Shown in pieces: positions 22,724-27,465 of a stretch of DNA of 27,465 bases; the first letter of the stretch is position 1; each line of letters begins with the position of its first letter. Source of the DNA: Lachnospiraceae bacterium (GTDB lineage: Bacteria; Bacillota; Clostridia; Lachnospirales; Lachnospiraceae). The notes under the pieces were generated by a model that did no database searches, had not been told where the DNA came from, and was given only the letters and a program-made list of their open reading frames with translations. Both the position numbers and the translations under genes were made by a program. The stretch covers positions 1 to 27,465 of the forward strand of contig VSNO01000044.1 of the NCBI GenBank assembly GCA_009774375.1. The letters are read 5' to 3'.

Positions 22724-24286
22724 TCACTCCTGTGGATCTGCTGCGGGTACCTGCGCCGGCTGTACAGGAGTGCCGTCGGGATTCAGCAATCCGGCCTCGA
22801 TCCAGAGCTGGATCTGCTGTTCCGGTGTCAGCACGGGATCGACAGCCTCCCCGGGCTCCTCCGCCACCTCGGGTTTCTCTGCCGCCTCCTGCTTCGGGAC
22901 GGATGTCAGTCCCCCGTAGACGATAACCGGCTCCCCCTTCTCGACATACTCGTAGATCACCGCCGCCTTCTTCGGCGGAAGATTTACGCAGCCGTGCGAA
23001 CCATTTCTGAGATAGATATCCTCACCAAAGGAACTCCGCCACGAGGCATCATGCATTCCCACATTTCCGTTAAACGGGATCCAGTAATCCACATGGGACG
23101 TATACGTTGCCCCCCGGAGCGTCGCATTGCGCTCCTTGTATGTGATACCGTACACACCGACAGGCGTATTGTAGCCCCTGCTCACATTGCCTGACACAAA
23201 ATCCGTCTCCTCCACCAGCTCTCCATCCTTATACACCCATAAGTGCTGGCTTGTCAGGTCGATCTCGACATAAGTATCCCCGATATCATCATTGCCGTAC
23301 TGTGCCGCCTCCGCACGGTAAATCGGTGTTCTCTCTCCACTCTGCCCGCTCTCGATCTGTTCGATCAGCGCCTGTGTCTCATCTGCCCGGTTCATCCACC
23401 AGCCATAGGCACCCTCTGCCATCGTGATGACTTCACCGCCTGTCGTCTGGAATTCCCGCTTCTTTCCCCATGTGTCATATTTCCGCGAAAGCCCGTTTAC
23501 ATACTCCCGCACAAGCTCGGGATCAAGACTGACTGTCCTGTCGTCCACTGTGATCCAGTCCTTTATGATGCTGCCATCCAGCACCTCCGTCTCTTCCCCA
23601 AACACATATGTAACCGTGACTCCAACAAAACGATTCCGCTCCTCACACTCCTTCCGGAGCGCACGGTCGTCTGATGTGACACCCGCACTGACATAACAGT
23701 CCCTGGCATCCAGATCGACAGACTCATCCAACAGGCTGATCGCCTCCTCCACCGCGCTGCGGATCTTCTCCCGGATCGGAACAGCCCCCTTGTCCTCCGG
23801 AATGATCTGATATCCGTTTTCTGTATAATCACTCAGATATGCATCCTGCGGCTGTCTGATATTCTCCGACTCAAAAAAGCTCAATGTGTCGATCTTCTTC
23901 TCCAGAGCCTCCTTGGAGTATGTCACCATCGTATCAACCGTATATTCTGTCTCCTTAAAGACAGACGCCGGCCACAGTAACGCCTCCTGCCCCTCTATGA
24001 TATCCTCAAACTCACTGCCAAAATCCACCCTCAGCGCAATATCTGCCGCCGTGATCGTATCTGTCACGCCGTCTCTGCCATTGATCCTCAACACGTACTG
24101 GCTTGATGTGTCCAAAAAACCGTTCTGCACTGAATTGACAGCACTGACAGAATAATTTTCCCCGTTGATGATCGTATTAAAGAAAAAATGCTTTGTGAAA
24201 TACAGGGCAAGCCCCAGATACGTCACTGCAGCCGCTGTGATCACCGTGATCATGATATACAATACTCTTCTTTTTAATCTCCGCAT
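22724..24286 (-). CDS. L,D-transpeptidase with an N-terminal anchor (YkuD family)
   Basis: A 520-residue membrane-anchored, extracellular enzyme. Residues 8-30 are a transmembrane helix. Residues 40-320 form substrate-binding domains of the PG_binding_4 type. Residues 337-459 are the YkuD catalytic domain, with the active-site His 412 and SHGC (430-433) holding the nucleophilic Cys. It forms 3-3 peptidoglycan crosslinks or attaches proteins to the wall. The C-terminal tail from 465 on is rich in Pro, Glu and Ala and probably disordered or wall-spanning. The gene lies downstream of rnpB in the same direction. Confidence 0.92.
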   Translation of the reverse strand: MRRLKRRVLYIMITVITAAAVTYLGLALYFTKHFFFNTIINGENYSVSAVNSVQNGFLDTSSQYVLRINGRDGVTDTITAADIALRVDFGSEFEDIIEGQEALLWPASVFKETEYTVDTMVTYSKEALEKKIDTLSFFESENIRQPQDAYLSDYTENGYQIIPEDKGAVPIREKIRSAVEEAISLLDESVDLDARDCYVSAGVTSDDRALRKECEERNRFVGVTVTYVFGEETEVLDGSIIKDWITVDDRTVSLDPELVREYVNGLSRKYDTWGKKREFQTTGGEVITMAEGAYGWWMNRADETQALIEQIESGQSGERTPIYRAEAAQYGNDDIGDTYVEIDLTSQHLWVYKDGELVEETDFVSGNVSRGYNTPVGVYGITYKERNATLRGATYTSHVDYWIPFNGNVGMHDASWRSSFGEDIYLRNGSHGCVNLPPKKAAVIYEYVEKGEPVIVYGGLTSVPKQEAAEKPEVAEEPGEAVDPVLTPEQQIQLWIEAGLLNPDGTPVQPAQVPAADPQE

Positions 24287-24390
24287 ATCGTACCCCTAAC
24301 CAAACTCAATATTTATGCCGTCCCGCTGTATAAGCGACTTCTTCCTTTGTCCCTCTTCCTTCGATCAGACAGGGAAGGCTTTCCCTGCAC

Positions 24391-24425
24391 ATAGTATAAT
24401 ACTCTGGCATATGCAAGCCAGAGTA
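24391..24425 (-). terminator. Probable 3' hairpin/terminator of rnpB
   Basis: TACTCTGGC (24400-24408) pairs perfectly with GCCAGAGTA (24417-24425). On the reverse strand it is followed by TTATACTAT, a weak U-tract. It starts just after the RNase P RNA 3' end. A second small hairpin (24370-24387) lies further on. Confidence 0.5.
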
Positions 24426-24431
24426 CCTTGA

Positions 24432-24816
24432 CCGGCAACCGCAGCGATAAGCCGGGTTCTGTCAGTGCTGCTGTTCTCACAGCAGCACGAATGATCATCT
24501 ATCTAGGGCTGACGTCACCGCCAGCCTCAAGCGACCTACCTGGGAACAGACCGGGCAAGTCTATAGCTCCCTGTTTGGTCTTGCTTCGGATGGGGTTTAC
24601 ATATGCCCTCCCCGTTACCGCGGAGGCGGTGGTCTCTTACACCGCCCTTCCACCCTTACCTGCTGTGTATACGCACAGAGGCGGTATATTTCTGTTGCAC
24701 TGGCCTTGGAGTCGCCTCCACCGGACGTTATCCGGCATCCTGCCCTGCGAAGCCCGGACTTTCCTCACCTTACCGGAAAATACCGGTAAGCCGCGATCAT
24801 TTACCACAGTTGCCGC
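24432..24816 (-). ncRNA. rnpB: RNase P RNA
   Basis: On the reverse strand the universally conserved GAGGAAAGTCCGGGCT lies at 24751-24766 and the conserved 3' block ACAGAACCCGGCTTATC at 24446-24462. The ends pair to form P1: CGGCAAC (24809-24815) with GTTGCCG (24433-24439). The length of about 385 bases fits a bacterial RNase P RNA, probably type A. It is the catalytic RNA that trims the 5' ends of tRNA precursors. The ends are estimated from the P1 pairing and the promoter. Confidence 0.96.
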
Positions 24817-24821
24817 AACCT

Positions 24822-24850
24822 ATCGTAACACATCGCATCCGCTTTTTCAA
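24822..24850 (-). promoter_or_regulatory. Promoter of rnpB
   Basis: On the reverse strand TTGAAA (24845-24850), a 17-base spacer ending in TGT, then TACGAT (24822-24827), an extended -10 form. The predicted start falls at about 24815, which agrees with the P1 helix. It lies just beyond the stop codon of the nucleoside kinase gene. Confidence 0.75.
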
Positions 24851-24867
24851 GTCCCCATCTGCGTTTT

Positions 24868-26550
24868 TTATACCTTAAAACAGCTTCCGCCCACAAACTC
24901 ACGCACAATGGAATTCTTTGGAAGCTCCTCCGTGCCGACTCCCAGAAAATAGCTCAGGAATTTCAGAAGCCGCACTGCCTCAAAGTACTCAGGTTCCCCC
25001 TTTTCAATACTGTAGAGCAGAGGCTCCGCATAAGGTTTGAGCACTGCGAGCTCATATATGAGCGCCGAGTTGAACATGGCATCCGCACTCTCCTGAAATG
25101 GAAAGATATTCTCCGTCTCACCGTTTCGCACGGAGGGCCACATCTGGATCGTGCGCTTGGCTGTAGCGCCCCTCGTCCTCGCATCACGCACCAGGCGCCT
25201 GAGCAGTCTGCCGTCCGTGGTCGCGATGCGGTTATGATCGTCGACATTCAGCGTCGTGAGCGCGCTGATGTAGATCTTATACTTGCACTCATCCGGAAGC
25301 GCGTAGGACATCTTGTCATTCAACCCGTGGATCCCCTCGATGACAAGGATATCATCGGGGCCAAGCTGCTTGAAATTGCCTCTGTACTCACGCTTTCCTG
25401 TCACGAAATTGAAGGTCGGAAGCTCCACCCGTTCACCCGCCAGCAGCGCGCACATGTCGTCGTTGAACTTCTGTGTGTCGATCGCCTCCAGACACTCAAA
25501 ATCATAATCACCGTTTGGCTGTTTCGGTGTCTTCTCCCTGTCGACAAAATAATCATCCGCAGCGATCGGATGCGGCGTAAGGCCATGGGTCCTGAGCTGC
25601 ACGGATAACCTGTGCGAGAAAGTCGTCTTCCCCGACGAGGAAGGCCCCGCGATCATGACAAACTTAACTCCGCCTCGCGACACGATATCGGAGGCGATCT
25701 CACTGATCCTGCGCTCCTGCAGCGCCTCCTGGACCAGAACCAGTTCGTTAAATCCGCCCCGGCGTATCTGGTCGTTCAAGTCACTCACCGTGTCAACACC
25801 CAGCTTTTCCCCCCAGTCTGCCGCGATCTCCATGGACTTAAAAAGCTTGGGCATCGGCTGAAACTCCTCCAGAACCACAGGGTTCTTTTTGTTCGGCAGG
25901 ATCAGCACCAGGCCATTCTCATATCGCTGCAGGTCAAAATGTTTCACGTAGCCAGTACTCGGAAGCATGAAACCGTAGTAATAGTCATAGTATCCGTCCA
26001 GATTGTAGACATTGACCATGGAACTGCCCCTGTAGCGGAACAGGCTTATCTTGTCTGTCATCTTCTGCTTCGCGAACAGGACATTTGCCTCATCCAGCGG
26101 CATGGACTTCTTGATCACACAGAAATCCTTATCTATGTACTCCTGCATCTTTGCCCTGATCTTCGCAACGATCTCATCCGTGAATTCAAAATCCCCTTTT
26201 TTCGCACAATAGTAACCGCTTCCGATCGCAAACTCCATCTTGATCTTCTCGATCTTATCCGTCCCGATCACATCGTTGATCGCTTTCATGAGGATGATCG
26301 TCGCAGTGCGGTTGTAAGTCTTGTGCCCCGTATCGTCCGCCAGTGTCAGGAACTCCACTGTGCAGTCCTGATCCACCTTCTTGAACAATTCCTTGATCTT
26401 TCCGTTCCTGACCGCCAGCGCGATCTGATAAGGATAATCCTTCTGGTAAACTCCGGCGATCTCGCCAAAAGTGATCCCGGCCGGATACTCCCTGGACTTT
26501 CCGTTTACCGTCACCAGAAAACTCTGCTTCTTTTCGCTGTGTCTATCCAT
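24868..26550 (-). CDS. Nucleoside (uridine-type) kinase with a TGS/SAD-like N-terminal half
   Basis: A 560-residue protein. Residues 10-70 are a TGS-like domain and about 75-240 a region resembling the second additional domain of threonyl-tRNA synthetase. From about 285 on a P-loop kinase of the uridine kinase/phosphoribulokinase type follows, with Walker A GPSSSGKTTF (302-311), the DDYFVDRE substrate segment and VIEGIHGLN. Proteins of this design occur widely in Clostridia and are annotated as nucleoside kinases; the role of the tRNA-synthetase-like part is not established. A GGGGAAG site precedes the ATG. It follows the Nif3-family gene by 23 bases, so the two are probably cotranscribed. 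Confidence 0.92.
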   Translation of the reverse strand: MDRHSEKKQSFLVTVNGKSREYPAGITFGEIAGVYQKDYPYQIALAVRNGKIKELFKKVDQDCTVEFLTLADDTGHKTYNRTATIILMKAINDVIGTDKIEKIKMEFAIGSGYYCAKKGDFEFTDEIVAKIRAKMQEYIDKDFCVIKKSMPLDEANVLFAKQKMTDKISLFRYRGSSMVNVYNLDGYYDYYYGFMLPSTGYVKHFDLQRYENGLVLILPNKKNPVVLEEFQPMPKLFKSMEIAADWGEKLGVDTVSDLNDQIRRGGFNELVLVQEALQERRISEIASDIVSRGGVKFVMIAGPSSSGKTTFSHRLSVQLRTHGLTPHPIAADDYFVDREKTPKQPNGDYDFECLEAIDTQKFNDDMCALLAGERVELPTFNFVTGKREYRGNFKQLGPDDILVIEGIHGLNDKMSYALPDECKYKIYISALTTLNVDDHNRIATTDGRLLRRLVRDARTRGATAKRTIQMWPSVRNGETENIFPFQESADAMFNSALIYELAVLKPYAEPLLYSIEKGEPEYFEAVRLLKFLSYFLGVGTEELPKNSIVREFVGGSCFKV

Positions 26551-26573
26551 TACATCTTCCCCTTTCCTTACTC

Positions 26574-27356
26574 CTATATCACTACAAAAGGCTCTCTGAT
26601 CCCGGCCTTGTATATTTGTATCCCGGGCAGTTCTCTCTTTATGAAGTCTTCCATATAAGGTATAAACAATTTCTCGATGCCATAATGCCCTGCATCGATC
26701 ACAGTGATCCCCTGTGCCACTGCATCAATTCCTTCATGATGGTCGACATCACCTGTTATCATCACGTCCGCCCCCGCATCCAGGGCATCACGGATATAAT
26801 CCCCGCCGGAACCGGGCATCACTGCCGCCGTTTCGACCATGTCCCCCAGATTGCCAAACACTCTGACATTCGACACATGAAATTTTTCCTTCACAAATTC
26901 GGCAAGCTCCGCCACGCTCATGCGTTGTTCCAGCCTTCCCACCCTGCCGCAGCCCTCTTTGGAGATCTCATCCTCATAAGTGACATTCAATACCTGTCTG
27001 TCTTTCAGAGAAAGCTCATCAGCCGCCGCATCAGCCATTCCCATCACATCGAAGTTGGTGTGCATGGCATAATAGCTGATATCATTCCGGATCAGCTCAC
27101 AGATCCGTCTTCCGATAAAATCATCTGTGCTGACCGACCCCAGCTTCTTAAAGATCAGCGGGTGATGGGTGAGCAGCAGATCCGCCCTGAGCCGCACAGC
27201 CTCCTCGATCACATCGTCTGTCGCGTCCAGCGCGATGAAAACTGTCCTGACTTCTTTGTCGCGTCTGCCCGCAAGCAGACCGATATTGTCCCACGCTTCC
27301 GCAAATACTGTCGGGGACAGGGACTCCAGTTTTTCAATGACCTCATAACATTTCAT
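26574..27356 (-). CDS. Nif3-like dinuclear metal-centre protein
   Basis: A 260-residue protein of the Nif3/YqfO/YbgI family, which forms hexamers with a two-metal site; proposed roles include GTP cyclohydrolase-related chemistry, but the function is unsettled. Metal-binding residues are in LLLTHHPLIFK, in AMHTNFDV and near the C-terminus in ITGDVDHHEGID and AGHYGIEK. The family insert found in the longer YqfO proteins is absent. A GGAG site lies 7 bases before the ATG. Upstream (27357-27465) I see no recognisable gene. Confidence 0.93.
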   Translation of the reverse strand: MKCYEVIEKLESLSPTVFAEAWDNIGLLAGRRDKEVRTVFIALDATDDVIEEAVRLRADLLLTHHPLIFKKLGSVSTDDFIGRRICELIRNDISYYAMHTNFDVMGMADAAADELSLKDRQVLNVTYEDEISKEGCGRVGRLEQRMSVAELAEFVKEKFHVSNVRVFGNLGDMVETAAVMPGSGGDYIRDALDAGADVMITGDVDHHEGIDAVAQGITVIDAGHYGIEKLFIPYMEDFIKRELPGIQIYKAGIREPFVVI

Positions 27357-27465
27357 ACGTGTTCTCCATCATTTTGCAGGAAATCATCTATATTTATAAC
27401 CTAAATTCCGCATTGAATTATAACGAGGAGGGGACCGGGACTTTCATATTAAACGCTTTGAAAAT

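Noticed and set aside
27357..27465. Possible end of an upstream gene (a 15-codon open end) or a TATAAT promoter for the Nif3-family gene
   Set aside because: The open frame is too short to identify, and no -35 box matches the TATAAT at a normal distance.

Overview
The window looks like a chromosomal segment from an anaerobic Firmicute of class Clostridia, most likely a Lachnospiraceae relative. This rests on several features seen together: a HrcA/CIRCE-controlled groESL operon, a separate-subunit pyrB-pyrI aspartate transcarbamoylase, a DUF5050-type membrane-anchored protein, a CmpB-type membrane protein, an ABC-F protein of the YbiT/YkpA type, a TGS-domain nucleoside kinase, and strong AGGAGG ribosome binding sites. 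The species cannot be named from this sequence. I see no phage, IS element, CRISPR array, tRNA or rRNA.

Layout, left to right. Positions 1-573 hold the first ten codons of groEL, groES, a perfect CIRCE operator and its promoter (minus strand). Positions 677-3506 hold a degenerate GGDEF protein and a one-piece PHP-phosphoesterase/HAD-phosphatase fusion. Positions 3535-5368 hold a YbiT/YkpA-type ABC-F ATPase with its own promoter, a structured leader and a terminator. Positions 5383-7807 hold an uncharacterised 709-residue protein and an 87-residue acidic partner. Positions 7923-13548 are a compact operon, pheA-ppx-ppk1-maf, joining phenylalanine synthesis, polyphosphate turnover and nucleotide sanitation. 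Two plus-strand genes follow (DUF5050 protein; CmpB-like membrane protein). A minus-strand pair comes next: a PH-domain protein whose 3' end overlaps a membrane-anchored D,D-carboxypeptidase.

Positions 17161-19006 are the most interesting part. A decayed fragment of a PD-(D/E)XK nuclease-like gene lies upstream of the plus-strand pyrBI operon. The pyrBI operon carries a short leader peptide gene with its own ribosome binding site. A U-rich tract at the end of that gene runs straight into an intrinsic terminator before pyrB. This is the layout of the enterobacterial UTP-sensing pyrBI attenuator, rather than an obvious PyrR site.

Positions 19005-21162 encode two G3E (CobW-type) GTPases, probably metal chaperones. 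One has an 80-residue His/Asp tract with 46 histidines. The other lacks the CxCC metal motif but carries a C-terminal YcgQ/TIGR03943-like region. The right end holds a dCMP deaminase, a PDZ-less trypsin-like protease, an L,D-transpeptidase, RNase P RNA (rnpB), a nucleoside kinase and a Nif3-family protein, all on the minus strand.

Most of the content is core housekeeping. The parts that seem new are the regulatory leader of pyrBI, the GTPase pair, the PHP-HAD fusion, the uncharacterised two-gene unit at 5383-7807 and several structured leaders.
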